Counted from the stretch's first letter, positions 32,469 through 41,628 are shown. The stretch is 64,000 nucleotides of DNA from Streptomyces spinoverrucosus (GCF_015712165.1 NZ_JADPZX010000001.1:7087501-7151500); one strand, 5' to 3'. Made by a program: numbers and translations. The notes: generated from the sequence alone by a model not told the origin.

Positions 32469-33533
32469 ATGACCTCGAACGGCTCCCCAGTCCCCGCCTC
32501 CGGCCCGTCGGGCCGTCGACGTGCGCTGGGGAGGGGGCCAGGGGCTCCGGCGGAGCCTGTTGAGGCCCCGGCGCCACCCGTTGAGGCTTCGGTTCCTGTG
32601 CAGGCACCGCCTGTCGCTCCCGTGGAGCCGGAAGTCGAGGTCCCCGAGGTCGTGGCGCCGGAACCTGGGCCGGAGCCCGTGGAGCCCGTGGAGCCCGTGG
32701 AGGGCGAGTCCGGCGGCTTCAAGGTGCGGCTCTCGAACTTCGAGGGCCCCTTCGACCTGCTGCTCCAGCTGATCTCCAAGCACAAGCTCGACGTCACCGA
32801 GGTCGCCCTGTCCAAGGTGACCGACGAGTTCATGGCGCACATCCGGGCCATGGGGCCGGACTGGGACCTGGACGAGACGACCGAGTTCCTGGTCGTCGCC
32901 GCCACCCTGCTCGACCTGAAGGCGGCGCGGCTGCTGCCCTCCGCCCAGGTGGAGGACGAGGCCGACCTGGCGCTCCTGGAGGCCCGCGACCTGCTGTTCG
33001 CGCGGCTCCTGCAGTACCGCGCGTACAAACAGGTCGCCGAGATCTTCAACAGCCGCCTCGACGACGAGGCCCGCCGCTACCCCCGTACCGTCGGCCTCGA
33101 ACCGGAGCACGCCGAGCTGCTCCCGGAGGTCGTCATCAGCATCGGCCCGGAGGGGTTCGCGAAGCTCGCGGTCAAGGCGATGCAGCCGAAGCCCAAGCCC
33201 CAGGTGTACGTCGACCACATTCACGCGCCGCTGGTGAGTGTGCAGGAGCAGGCCGGGATCGTCGTCGCGCGGCTGAAGGAACTCGGCGAGGCCAGCTTCC
33301 GCACGCTCGTCGAGGACACCGACGACACCCTCACCGTCGTCGCGAGGTTCCTGGCACTGCTGGAGCTGTACCGCGAGAAGGCCGTCGCGCTGGAGCAGGA
33401 GACCGCCCTCGGGGAGCTGCTGGTGCGCTGGACCGGCGGTGCGGGGGACGCGGCGCCGATGGTGACCGACGAGTTCGACCGACCGCCCGAGCAGCCCCCC
33501 GAGCAGCCCAAGGAGCAGGAGGAGAAGGAGTGA
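32469..33533 (+). CDS. scpA: Segregation and condensation protein A
   Basis: This 354-residue kleisin subunit of the SMC-ScpAB complex has an unusual 80-residue N-terminal Pro/Val/Glu-rich region (repeats of EPVEPV). The ScpA core starts FKVRLSNFEGPFDLLLQLISKHKLDVTEVALS and includes EFLVVAATLLDLKAARLLPS, both quoted only in part elsewhere. The C-terminal winged-helix part covers DTDDTLTVVARFLALLELYRE. It begins 18 bp after the RHH gene and overlaps scpB by GTGA, so stoichiometry is coupled by translation. Confidence 0.94.
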   Translation: MTSNGSPVPASGPSGRRRALGRGPGAPAEPVEAPAPPVEASVPVQAPPVAPVEPEVEVPEVVAPEPGPEPVEPVEPVEGESGGFKVRLSNFEGPFDLLLQLISKHKLDVTEVALSKVTDEFMAHIRAMGPDWDLDETTEFLVVAATLLDLKAARLLPSAQVEDEADLALLEARDLLFARLLQYRAYKQVAEIFNSRLDDEARRYPRTVGLEPEHAELLPEVVISIGPEGFAKLAVKAMQPKPKPQVYVDHIHAPLVSVQEQAGIVVARLKELGEASFRTLVEDTDDTLTVVARFLALLELYREKAVALEQETALGELLVRWTGGAGDAAPMVTDEFDRPPEQPPEQPKEQEEKE

Positions 33534-34186
33534 GTGAGGAGACCACCGAACTGCCGGCCGGGCTGCGTGCCGTCGCCGACCTGGAGCTGAAGCCCGCCCT
33601 GGAGGCCGTCCTGATGGTCGTGGACGAGCCCGCGACCGTGGAGCACCTCGCGAAGATACTGGAGCGGCCCAAGCGGCAGATCAGCAAGGCGCTGCGCGAA
33701 CTGGCCGACGACTACACCGCGCAGGGGCGCGGCTTCGAGCTGCGGCACGTCGCGGGCGGCTGGCGTTTCTACACCCGCCCCGAGTACGCGCCGGCCGTCG
33801 AGCGGCTCGCGCTGGAGGGCCAGACCGCCCGGCTCACCCAGGCCGCGCTGGAGACGCTCGCGGTCGTGGCGTACCGCCAGCCGGTCAGCCGTAGCCGGGT
33901 CTCCGCCGTGCGCGGAGTGAACTGCGACGGCGTCATGCGCACCCTGCTCCAGCGCGGTCTGGTGCAGGAGGCGGGCACGGAACCCGAAACAGGTGCGATC
34001 CTGTACACGACGACGAACTACTTCCTGGAGCGGATGGGCCTGCGCGGCCTGGACGAGCTCCCGGAGCTCGCGCCCTTCCTCCCGGAGGCGGCGGCGATCG
34101 AGGCCGAGACGCAGGAAGGCGTGCCGTCGTTCGATCCGGACGCTCCGGATCCCGAGGACGCAGACGACAAGACGACGGAACTTTGA
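33530..34186 (+). CDS. scpB: Segregation and condensation protein B
   Basis: This 218-residue double winged-helix protein dimerises and binds the ScpA linker. ALEAVLMVVDEPATVEHLAKIL starts the first wing domain; LTQAALETLAVVAYRQPVSRSRVSAVRGVNCDGVMRTLLQRGLV (seen in parts) is the family hallmark. An acidic tail of about 30 residues follows. GTG start overlaps scpA; its stop overlaps the ATG of rluB. Confidence 0.94.
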   Translation: MSEETTELPAGLRAVADLELKPALEAVLMVVDEPATVEHLAKILERPKRQISKALRELADDYTAQGRGFELRHVAGGWRFYTRPEYAPAVERLALEGQTARLTQAALETLAVVAYRQPVSRSRVSAVRGVNCDGVMRTLLQRGLVQEAGTEPETGAILYTTTNYFLERMGLRGLDELPELAPFLPEAAAIEAETQEGVPSFDPDAPDPEDADDKTTEL

Positions 34187-35256
34187 TGCGAAGCAGCGGC
34201 AGTGGCAAGAGTGGCGGGACCGGCGGGCGCGGCAACTACCGCGGTGCCGGTAACAACAGGGACCAGAAGCAGGGGCAGGGCCGCCCCCGCAAGCCCCGCC
34301 CCGAGGAGCGCCGCTACGACGTGGGGCCCGGGGCGACCAAGGACGGCCCCAAGGCGGGGCGTGGCGGCGCGGCCCGCGGCGGCGCCAAGGGCGGCCCCAG
34401 GAAGCCCCAGCAGGGCGGGCGCAGCGAGCCTGCCCGCTCGCGTGAGTACGAGACGCGGGTCGAGGAGCGCAACCGGGAGCGGTACGCGGGCAAGAAGGAC
34501 ATCAAGCTGCCCAAGACCTTCCCGGGCGCCGAGCAGGAGGGCGAGCGGCTGCAGAAGGTGCTCGCGCGCGCGGGCTACGGCTCCCGGCGCGCCTGCGAGG
34601 AGCTGATCGAGCAGGCCCGGGTCGAGGTCAACGGCGAGATCGTGCTGGAGCAGGGCAAGCGGGTCGACCCGGAGAAGGACGAGGTCAAGGTCGACGGCCT
34701 GACCGTCGCGACCCAGTCGTACCAGTTCTTCTCGCTGAACAAGCCCGCCGGAGTCGTCTCCACGATGGAGGACCCCGAGGGGCGCCAGTGCCTCGGCGAC
34801 TACGTCACCAACCGCGAGACGCGGCTCTTCCACGTCGGCCGGCTCGACACCGAGACCGAGGGCGTCATCCTCCTCACCAACCACGGCGAGCTGGCCCACC
34901 GGCTGACCCACCCCAAGTACGGCGTGAAGAAGACCTACCTCGCGCACATCGTCGGCCCGATCCCGCGCGACCTGGGCAAGCGGCTGAAGGACGGCATCCA
35001 GCTGGATGACGGGTACGCGCGCGCGGACCACTTCCGGGTCGTCGAGCAGACCGGCAAGAACTACCTCGTCGAGGTCACGCTGCACGAGGGCCGCAAGCAC
35101 ATCGTGCGGCGGATGCTGGCGGAGGCCGGCTTCCCGGTCGACAAGCTGGTGCGCGTCGCCTTCGGCCCGATCACCCTGGGCGACCAGAAGTCGGGCTGGC
35201 TGCGCCGGCTGTCCAACACCGAGGTCGGGATGCTGATGAAGGAAGTGGACCTCTAG
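34186..35256 (+). CDS. rluB: 23S rRNA pseudouridine synthase (RluB/RsuA family)
   Basis: This 356-residue enzyme has a Gly/Arg/Lys-rich N-terminal region of about 110 residues, then an S4 domain (RLQKVLARAGYGSRRACEELI) and an RsuA/RluB catalytic domain. The catalytic Asp is in HVGRLDTETEGVILLTN, and LHEGRKHIVRRMLAEAG closes the family pattern. It converts a uridine in 23S rRNA to pseudouridine. The ATG overlaps the scpB stop (TGATG). The scpA-scpB-rluB order is found across Gram-positive bacteria. Confidence 0.93.
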   Translation: MRSSGSGKSGGTGGRGNYRGAGNNRDQKQGQGRPRKPRPEERRYDVGPGATKDGPKAGRGGAARGGAKGGPRKPQQGGRSEPARSREYETRVEERNRERYAGKKDIKLPKTFPGAEQEGERLQKVLARAGYGSRRACEELIEQARVEVNGEIVLEQGKRVDPEKDEVKVDGLTVATQSYQFFSLNKPAGVVSTMEDPEGRQCLGDYVTNRETRLFHVGRLDTETEGVILLTNHGELAHRLTHPKYGVKKTYLAHIVGPIPRDLGKRLKDGIQLDDGYARADHFRVVEQTGKNYLVEVTLHEGRKHIVRRMLAEAGFPVDKLVRVAFGPITLGDQKSGWLRRLSNTEVGMLMKEVDL

Positions 35257-35290
35257 GCGGTACAGGTACCCGGCCCCTTGTGAGTGACAG

Positions 35291-35330
35291 CCACCCCCTT
35301 TTATAGTCAGTACGACTATTAAGGGGGTGG
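35291..35330 (+). promoter_or_regulatory. 40-bp palindrome over the nrtR ribosome site
   Basis: CCACCCCCTT at 35291-35300 mirrors AAGGGGGTGG at 35321-35330, and inside it ATAGTC at 35303-35308 mirrors GACTAT at 35314-35319 around AGTAC. One side has an extra T. The inner part looks like an operator for an NrtR-type regulator. The right outer arm includes the purine-rich ribosome-binding site, six bases before the ATG, so RNA made across it could hide that site. Confidence 0.8.
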
Positions 35331-35336
35331 CGACGT

Positions 35337-36056
35337 ATGCGGGGCTACGACAAGTACGCGTACGAACCCTTCGCCGTCACCGTCGACCTCGCCGTCCTCA
35401 CCGTCCGCGCCGGCGCGCTGCACGTGCTGCTCGTCGAGCGCGGACAGGAGCCGTACGCCGGTCGCTGGGCGCTGCCCGGTGGCTTCGTGCTGCCGGAGGA
35501 GTCCGCCGAGACGGCCGCCCGGCGGGAACTCGCCGAGGAGACCGGCCTGTCCGACGTCTCCGGGCCGCACCTGGAGCAGTTGCGGACCTACAGCGAGCCG
35601 GACCGCGATCCCCGCATGCGGGTCGTGTCCGTCGCCTTCACCGCCCTGCTGCCCGACCCACCCGAGCCGCACGGCGGCGGCGACGCCGCGCAGGCCCGCT
35701 GGGTGCCGTACGACACGGCCCGGCCGCTGGCCTTCGACCACGACCGGATCCTGGCCGACGCGCACGAAAGGGTCGGCGCGCGGCTGGAATACACGGGCCT
35801 CGCGACCGCCTTCTGTCCGCCCGAGTTCACCCTCGGCGAGCTTCAGCAGGTCTACGAGACCGTGTGGGGCACCCCGCTCGACCGGCCCAACTTCCGGCGC
35901 AAGGTGCTCGCCACCCCCGGCTTCGTCGAACCGGTCCCCGGTGCCGCGCGCCTGACCGGCGGCCGCGGCAAACCCGCCGCCCTCTACCGCGCGGGCGGCG
36001 CCGCCGCCCTGCACCCGCCCCTCCTCCGCCCGTCCCGGGAAGGACGCCCCGCATGA
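35337..36056 (+). CDS. NrtR-type NUDIX-related transcriptional regulator
   Basis: This 239-residue protein has an N-terminal NUDIX-like domain with GGFVLPEESAETAARRELAEETGL, whose catalytic box looks largely intact. A C-terminal winged-helix region follows (FTLGELQQVYETVWGTPLDRPNFRRKVLATPGFVEP, quoted in parts), which is the NrtR arrangement. NrtR proteins sense ADP-ribose or related NAD-derived ligands and repress NAD-metabolism genes. The pairing with an ADP-ribosylglycohydrolase (ATGA overlap) fits. Direct autoregulation through the upstream palindrome is inferred. Confidence 0.88.
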   Translation: MRGYDKYAYEPFAVTVDLAVLTVRAGALHVLLVERGQEPYAGRWALPGGFVLPEESAETAARRELAEETGLSDVSGPHLEQLRTYSEPDRDPRMRVVSVAFTALLPDPPEPHGGGDAAQARWVPYDTARPLAFDHDRILADAHERVGARLEYTGLATAFCPPEFTLGELQQVYETVWGTPLDRPNFRRKVLATPGFVEPVPGAARLTGGRGKPAALYRAGGAAALHPPLLRPSREGRPA

Positions 36057-37075
36057 CCACGACCACCGTCCGCAAGCGCGCCGCCACCGGCTCCCTGATC
36101 GGCCTCGCCCTCGGGGACGCGCTCGGCTTCCCGACCGAGTTCCACAACGTGCCGTCGATCCTCGACAGGTTCGGCCCGTGGCGGCGGATGGAGCTGCCCA
36201 CGCCGGCGCTCGTCACCGACGACACCCAGATGACTCTGGCGCTGGCGCGGGGGCTGCGCACGGCGATGGACCGGGGGGTGCTCGGGCCCGCCGAACTGGC
36301 CGCGCCCGTACGGCAGGAGTTCATCGCCTGGAACCGCTCCCCGGAGAACAACCGGGCTCCCGGCAACACCTGCATCAGGGCCTGTGTCCTGCTGGAGGAC
36401 ACGGACCGCGCCTGGCAGGACGCCAGCCAGATCAACTCCAAGGGCTGCGGCGCCAACATGCGTGTCGCGCCGATCGGCCTGGTCCCCGGCCTGAGTGACG
36501 AACAGCGGGCCGGCGCAGCCCAGTTGCAGGCCGCCCTCACGCACGGGCACCCGACAGGCCTCGCCGCCTCCGACCTCACCGCGCACGCCGTACGACTGCT
36601 CGCACAGGGCGCCGAGCCGACCGGACTGGTGGGGCTGCTGCGGTCGTACGCCTATGAGAACCGCGAGCGCTACCACGAGCGGTGGCTGGGCGATCTGTGG
36701 ACGCGGGCGGAGGACGCCACGCCGGAGCGGTTCATCGCGCGCGGCTGGGACGAGTGCCTCGGGGTGCTCGACCGGCTGCGGGACGCCGTAGGGACGATCT
36801 CGCCGGAGACCGACCCGTGCCTGGCCACGGGTGAGGGCTGGATCGCCGAGGAGGCGCTGGCCACCGGGCTGCTGTGCTTCTTGCAGTTCGTGGACGAGCC
36901 GCTGACGGCGCTGCGCCGGGCGGCCTGCACCGCCGGCGACTCCGATTCCATCGCGTGCCTCGCCGGCGCCTTCGCGGGCGCCTACCTCGGCGCCGAGGCC
37001 TGGCCGACGGAGTGGGCGGACCGGATCGAGTACCGGGGTGAGCTGGTGACGCTGGGTGCGCTCTGGGACATCTGA
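36053..37075 (+). CDS. ADP-ribosylglycohydrolase family protein
   Basis: This 340-residue protein of the ARH/DraG family removes ADP-ribose from proteins or small molecules. Metal-binding motifs are present: GLALGDALGFPTEF, VTDDTQMTLALARGL near residue 55 and the C-terminal GDSDSIACLAGAFAGAYLG. The target is unknown. It is cotranscribed with the NrtR-type gene, which suggests that free ADP-ribose or NAD status controls it. About 100 bp follow before aroH. Confidence 0.92.
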   Translation: MTTTTVRKRAATGSLIGLALGDALGFPTEFHNVPSILDRFGPWRRMELPTPALVTDDTQMTLALARGLRTAMDRGVLGPAELAAPVRQEFIAWNRSPENNRAPGNTCIRACVLLEDTDRAWQDASQINSKGCGANMRVAPIGLVPGLSDEQRAGAAQLQAALTHGHPTGLAASDLTAHAVRLLAQGAEPTGLVGLLRSYAYENRERYHERWLGDLWTRAEDATPERFIARGWDECLGVLDRLRDAVGTISPETDPCLATGEGWIAEEALATGLLCFLQFVDEPLTALRRAACTAGDSDSIACLAGAFAGAYLGAEAWPTEWADRIEYRGELVTLGALWDI

Positions 37076-37180
37076 GGCCGTGCCCCGTCTCAGCGGGCGA
37101 GCGCCCCGCACCTGTCCGTAGCGGGCTGACTAGGCTTGACGGACGTAGAGCCGATTCGCACAGCAGCAAGGAGCATCGCC

Positions 37181-37543
37181 GTGGCGGTACGAGCGGTCCG
37201 GGGCGCCGTCCAACTCGAGGTGGACGAGGCCGGCCACATGGACGAGCAGGTCGGGGCTCTTCTCACCGCCATCCTGGAGCGGAACGGACTGACCACCGAC
37301 GACCTGATCAGCATCTGGTTCACGGCCACGCCCGACCTGCACAGCGACTTCCCGGCCGCCGCCGCCCGCAAGCTCGGCATCCTCGACGTGCCGCTGATCT
37401 GCGCCCAGGAACTGGACATCGCCGGGGCGATGCCCCGGGTCGTCCGGGTGCTCGCGCACATCGACTGCGACAAGCCGCGCGCCGACATCAGCCACGTCTA
37501 CCTCGGCGCCGCCGCCGCTCTGCGCAAGGACATCGCCCAGTGA
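37181..37543 (+). CDS. aroH: Monofunctional chorismate mutase, AroH class
   Basis: This 120-residue protein matches the trimeric AroH class of chorismate mutases: VRAVRGAVQLEVDEAGHM, DDLISIWFTATPDLHSDFPAAAAR and HVYLGAAAALR. It turns chorismate into prephenate in the Tyr/Phe pathway. GTG at 37181 has AAGGAG seven bases upstream and matches the family's normal length. It overlaps tyrA by GTGA, so both steps to 4-hydroxyphenylpyruvate are made together. Confidence 0.93.
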   Translation: MAVRAVRGAVQLEVDEAGHMDEQVGALLTAILERNGLTTDDLISIWFTATPDLHSDFPAAAARKLGILDVPLICAQELDIAGAMPRVVRVLAHIDCDKPRADISHVYLGAAAALRKDIAQ

Positions 37544-38625
37544 GAACCGCACTCGTCATCGGCACCGGGCTCATCGGCACCTCCGTCGCCCTGGCCCTCG
37601 CCCAGCGCGGTGTCGTCGTCCACCTCGCCGACCACGACCCCGAGCAGGCCCGTACGGCGGCCGCGCTCGGCGCCGGCACGGACGAGGCGCCCGAGGGACC
37701 CGTCGACCTCGCGATCGTCGCCGCCCCGCCCGCGCACGTCGCCGCCGTGCTCGCCGACGCCATGCGGCGCGGCCTCGCACGCGGGTACGTCGACGTGGCC
37801 AGCGTCAAGGGCGGCCCGCGTCGCGAGCTGGAGGCGCTCGGTCTCGACCTGACGTGGTACCTCGGCACGCACCCCATGTCCGGCCGGGAGAAGTCCGGCC
37901 CCCTGGCCGCGACCGGCGATCTCTTCGAGGGCCGCCCCTGGGTGCTCACGCCCACGCGGGACACCGACACCGAGGTGCTGAACCTCGCCCTGGAGCTGGT
38001 CTCGCACTGCCGTGCCGTGCCGGTCGTCATGGACGCCGACGCCCACGACCGGGCCGTGGCCCTGGTCTCGCACATGCCCCATCTGGTCTCCAGCATGGTC
38101 GCCGCCCGTCTGGAGAACGCCGAGGAGGCGGCCGTACGGCTGTGCGGGCAGGGCATCCGGGACGTGACCCGGATCGCCGCGTCCGACCCGCGGATGTGGA
38201 TCGACATCCTCTCCGCGAACCCCGGGCCGGTCGCCGACCTGCTCAGCGACGTCGCCGCCGACCTCGGTGAGACCGTCCAGGCGCTGCGCGCCCTGCAGTC
38301 CTCCGACGAGGCCAAGCGCCGGGAGGGGACCGTCGGCATCGAGGACGTGCTGCGGCGCGGCAACGCCGGGCAGGTCCGGGTTCCCGGCAAGCACGGGTCC
38401 GCGCCGCGGGCGTACGAGGTCGTCGCGGTGCTCATCGACGACCAGCCCGGCCAGCTGGCCCGCATCTTCGCGGACGCCGGGCAGGCCGGCGTCAACATCG
38501 AGGACGTACGCATCGAGCACGCGACGGGACAGCAGGCCGGTCTCGTGCAGCTGATGGTGGAGCCGAAGGCGGCGCCGCTGCTGACGGCGGCCCTGCGGGA
38601 GCGAGGGTGGGCGATCCGTCAGTAG
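37540..38625 (+). CDS. tyrA: Prephenate dehydrogenase with ACT domain
   Basis: This 361-residue enzyme oxidatively decarboxylates prephenate. The NAD-binding GTGLIGTSVALAL is at the N-terminus. HPMSGREKSGPLAAT is the family's substrate motif, with VSHMPHLVSSMVA downstream. A C-terminal ACT domain (YEVVAVLIDDQPGQLARIFADAGQAGVNIEDVRIEH, quoted in part) suggests feedback by an aromatic amino acid. It is coupled to aroH and followed, after 100 bp, by cmk. Confidence 0.94.
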   Translation: MRTALVIGTGLIGTSVALALAQRGVVVHLADHDPEQARTAAALGAGTDEAPEGPVDLAIVAAPPAHVAAVLADAMRRGLARGYVDVASVKGGPRRELEALGLDLTWYLGTHPMSGREKSGPLAATGDLFEGRPWVLTPTRDTDTEVLNLALELVSHCRAVPVVMDADAHDRAVALVSHMPHLVSSMVAARLENAEEAAVRLCGQGIRDVTRIAASDPRMWIDILSANPGPVADLLSDVAADLGETVQALRALQSSDEAKRREGTVGIEDVLRRGNAGQVRVPGKHGSAPRAYEVVAVLIDDQPGQLARIFADAGQAGVNIEDVRIEHATGQQAGLVQLMVEPKAAPLLTAALRERGWAIRQ

Positions 38626-38725
38626 GGCTGGGCGCGCGTGCGGCCGGACGAGTGACCCGCACCCAGTAACCTTGTGCGGGGCACCGTCCCGCCCCACACC
38701 ACCCCGGCCCAGGAAGGTCCCCACA

Positions 38726-39406
38726 GTGGAAAGCGCCCCGGCAGTGATTGTCGCCATCGACGGCCCCTCCGGCACGGGCAAGTCGAGCACGTCGAAGGCG
38801 GTGGCGGCGCAGCTCGGTCTGAGCTACCTGGACACCGGTGCCCAGTACCGGGCGATCACCTGGTGGATGGTGACCAACGGCATCGACGTCACCGACCCGT
38901 CGCAGATCGCCGCCGTGGCAGGCAAGCCGGACATCGTCTCCGGCACCGACCCGGCGGGCCCGACGATCACGGTCGACGGTGTGGACGTCGCCGGTCCGAT
39001 CCGCACCCAGGAGGTCACCTCCAAGGTCAGCGCGGTCAGCGCGGTGCCCGAGGTGCGCGCCCGGATCACCGAGCTGCAGCGTTCGATCGCGGCCGGCGCC
39101 GAGAAGGGCATCGTCGTCGAGGGCCGCGACATCGGTACGACGGTGCTGCCGGACGCCGACCTGAAGATCTTCCTCACCGCCTCCCCGGAGGCCCGCGCCG
39201 CCCGGCGCAGCGGTGAGCTGAAGAACGCGGACGTCGACGCCACCCGCGAGGCCCTGATCAAGCGGGACGCCGCCGACTCCAGCCGGAAGGCCTCGCCGCT
39301 CGCCAAGGCCGACGACGCGTTCGAGGTGGACACCACCGACCTCACGCTGGCGCAGGTCATCGAGTGCGTCGTCACCCTCGTCGAGGAGAAGCGGGCGGCG
39401 AAGTGA
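38726..39406 (+). CDS. cmk: Cytidylate kinase
   Basis: This 226-residue enzyme phosphorylates CMP and dCMP. IVAIDGPSGTGKSSTSKAVA is the P-loop, YLDTGAQYRAITW the substrate region and VVEGRDIGTTVLPDADLKIFLTAS the conserved centre; RDAADSSRKASPLAKADDA lies in the lid. The GTG at 38726 has AGGAAGG eight bases upstream. It overlaps the next gene by GTGA. Confidence 0.96.
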   Translation: MESAPAVIVAIDGPSGTGKSSTSKAVAAQLGLSYLDTGAQYRAITWWMVTNGIDVTDPSQIAAVAGKPDIVSGTDPAGPTITVDGVDVAGPIRTQEVTSKVSAVSAVPEVRARITELQRSIAAGAEKGIVVEGRDIGTTVLPDADLKIFLTASPEARAARRSGELKNADVDATREALIKRDAADSSRKASPLAKADDAFEVDTTDLTLAQVIECVVTLVEEKRAAK

Positions 39407-40050
39407 CCGAGGCACCGTCCCAGCGGGGCGCGGAGACCGGCCGGCGCATCGGCCTTGCGCTGATGCACGGGCTGTGGCGGCCCCGGGTGCTGGGTGCCTG
39501 GAAGGTCCCGGCGACCGGCCCGGTCATCCTCGCCGTCAACCACTCGCACAACATCGACGGCCCGATGGTGATGGGCGTGGCGCCCCGGCCGGTGCACTTC
39601 CTGATCAAGAAGGAGGCGTTCGTCGGCCCGCTCGACCCCTTCCTGACCAGGATCGGCCAGGTCAAGGTGGACCGGCAGAGCACCGACCGCACGGCCGTCA
39701 CCCGGGCGCTGGACGCGCTGGCGGCCGGCGGCGTGCTGGGGATATTCCCGGAGGGCACCCGGGGCGAGGGCGACTTCGCCTCGCTGCGTGCCGGGCTCGC
39801 GTACTTCGCCGTGCGCAGCGGCGCCCCGGTCGTCCCGGTGGCCGTGCTGGGAAGTTCCGAGCGGCGGGGACGGTTGATAAAGGGACTGCCTCCGCTGCGG
39901 CACCGCATCGACGTCGTCTTCGGCGAACCGTTCGAGGCGGGCGACGGCAGCGGGCGGCGTACGCGCACGGCGCTGGACGAGGCGACCGAACGCATCCAGA
40001 AGCAGCTCACGGAGCACCTGGAAAACGCCAGGCGCCTCACCGGGCGCTGA
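39403..40050 (+). CDS. plsC: 1-acyl-sn-glycerol-3-phosphate acyltransferase
   Basis: This 215-residue membrane-associated acyltransferase has the HX4D motif in AVNHSHNIDGPMV and the FPEGTRG motif, both in the expected spacing. It would convert lysophosphatidate to phosphatidate in phospholipid synthesis. GTG at 39403 overlaps cmk. The symbol reflects family; Streptomyces have several paralogues and which one is the main PlsC is not clear from here. Confidence 0.88.
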   Translation: MTEAPSQRGAETGRRIGLALMHGLWRPRVLGAWKVPATGPVILAVNHSHNIDGPMVMGVAPRPVHFLIKKEAFVGPLDPFLTRIGQVKVDRQSTDRTAVTRALDALAAGGVLGIFPEGTRGEGDFASLRAGLAYFAVRSGAPVVPVAVLGSSERRGRLIKGLPPLRHRIDVVFGEPFEAGDGSGRRTRTALDEATERIQKQLTEHLENARRLTGR

Positions 40051-40126
40051 GCGACACTGAGTAGTGGATCACCCCGAACCGGGATACTCCACCGATCACC
40101 ACGATGAACGACGAGGTACGGACTTC

Positions 40127-41623
40127 ATGAACGACCAGATCCAGCCCGACGGCTCGGACGCGTACGAGGACGCGCACGAGCACGATCACGGGGCGCTCGG
40201 CGACGCCGAGTACGCGGAGTTCATGGAGCTCGCCGCCGAAGAGGGCTTCGACCTGGAGGAGGTCGAGGGCGCCATCGAGGCGGCCGGGCACGGACCGCTG
40301 CCCGTCCTCGCCGTGGTCGGCCGCCCGAATGTCGGCAAGTCGACTCTCGTGAACCGCATCATCGGCCGACGCGAGGCCGTCGTCGAGGACAAACCCGGAG
40401 TCACCCGCGACCGCGTCACCTACGAGGCCGAGTGGGCGGGCCGCCGCTTCAAGGTCGTCGACACCGGCGGCTGGGAGCAGGACGTCTTCGGCATCGACGC
40501 CTCCGTGGCCGCCCAGGCCGAGTTCGCCATCGAGGCGGCCGACGCGGTGGTCTTCGTGGTAGACGCCAAGGTGGGCGCCACCGACACCGACGAGGCGGTC
40601 GTACGACTGCTGCGCAAGGCCGGCAAGCCCGTCGTGCTGTGTGCCAACAAGGTGGACGGCCCGAGCGGCGAGGCCGACGCGGCCTACCTGTGGTCCCTCG
40701 GCCTCGGCGAGCCGCACCCCGTGTCCGCGCTGCACGGCCGGGGCACCGGCGACATGCTGGACGCCGTCCTGGAGGCGCTGCCGGAGGCGCCGCGCGAGGC
40801 CTTCGGCGGGGCCGGCATCGGCGGCCCGCGCCGCGTCGCCCTGATCGGCCGCCCGAACGTCGGCAAGTCCTCGCTGCTGAACAAGGTGGCCGGCGAGGAG
40901 CGCGTCGTCGTCAACGAACTCGCCGGCACCACCCGCGACCCCGTCGACGAGCTGATCGAACTCGGCGGCAAGACCTGGAAGTTCGTCGACACCGCCGGCA
41001 TCCGCAAGCGCGTCCACCTCCAGCAGGGCGCCGACTACTACGCCTCGCTGCGCACCGCCGCCGCGGTCGAGAAGGCCGAGGTGGCCGTCGTCCTCATCGA
41101 CGGCGCCGAGTCGATCTCGGTGCAGGACCAGCGGATCGTCACCATGGCCGTGGAGGCGGGCCGCGCGCTGGTCGTCGCGTACAACAAGTGGGACACCCTC
41201 GACGAGGAGCGCCGCTACTACCTGGAGCGGGAGATCGAGACCGAGATGGGCCAGGTCTCCTGGGCGCCCCGCGTGAACGTCTCGGCGCGCACCGGGCGGC
41301 ACATGGAGAAGCTGGTCCCGGCGATCGAGACGGCCCTGGCGGGCTGGGAGACCCGGGTCCCGACGGGCCGGCTGAACGCCTTCCTCGGCGAGCTGGTCTC
41401 CGCCCATCCGCACCCGGTGCGGGGCGGCAAGCAGCCGCGCATCCTGTTCGGCACCCAGGCCGGGACGAAGCCGCCGCGGTTCGTGCTCTTCGCCTCCGGC
41501 TTCATCGAGGCGGGCTACCGGCGCTTCATCGAACGCCGACTGCGCGAGGAGTTCGGCTTCGAGGGCACGCCGATCCATATCTCGGTGCGGGTGCGCGAGA
41601 AGCGCGGCGCGAAGAAGAAGTGA
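40127..41623 (+). CDS. der: Ribosome-assembly GTPase Der
   Basis: This 498-residue GTPase with two G domains acts in 50S assembly. The first P-loop is [16 protein letters not shown] near residue 65 and the second [16 protein letters not shown] near 245; NKVDG and YNKWD are the NKxD motifs. A C-terminal KH-like domain ends at RGAKKK. The first 60 residues are an acidic actinobacterial extension. ATG at 40127 is preceded by a nine-codon frame (ATG at 40104, including its TGA) that ends in an ATGA overlap with this start and contains the ribosome-binding site. Confidence 0.94.
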   Translation: MNDQIQPDGSDAYEDAHEHDHGALGDAEYAEFMELAAEEGFDLEEVEGAIEAAGHGPLPVLAVVGRPNVGKSTLVNRIIGRREAVVEDKPGVTRDRVTYEAEWAGRRFKVVDTGGWEQDVFGIDASVAAQAEFAIEAADAVVFVVDAKVGATDTDEAVVRLLRKAGKPVVLCANKVDGPSGEADAAYLWSLGLGEPHPVSALHGRGTGDMLDAVLEALPEAPREAFGGAGIGGPRRVALIGRPNVGKSSLLNKVAGEERVVVNELAGTTRDPVDELIELGGKTWKFVDTAGIRKRVHLQQGADYYASLRTAAAVEKAEVAVVLIDGAESISVQDQRIVTMAVEAGRALVVAYNKWDTLDEERRYYLEREIETEMGQVSWAPRVNVSARTGRHMEKLVPAIETALAGWETRVPTGRLNAFLGELVSAHPHPVRGGKQPRILFGTQAGTKPPRFVLFASGFIEAGYRRFIERRLREEFGFEGTPIHISVRVREKRGAKKK

Positions 41624-41628
41624 CACAA

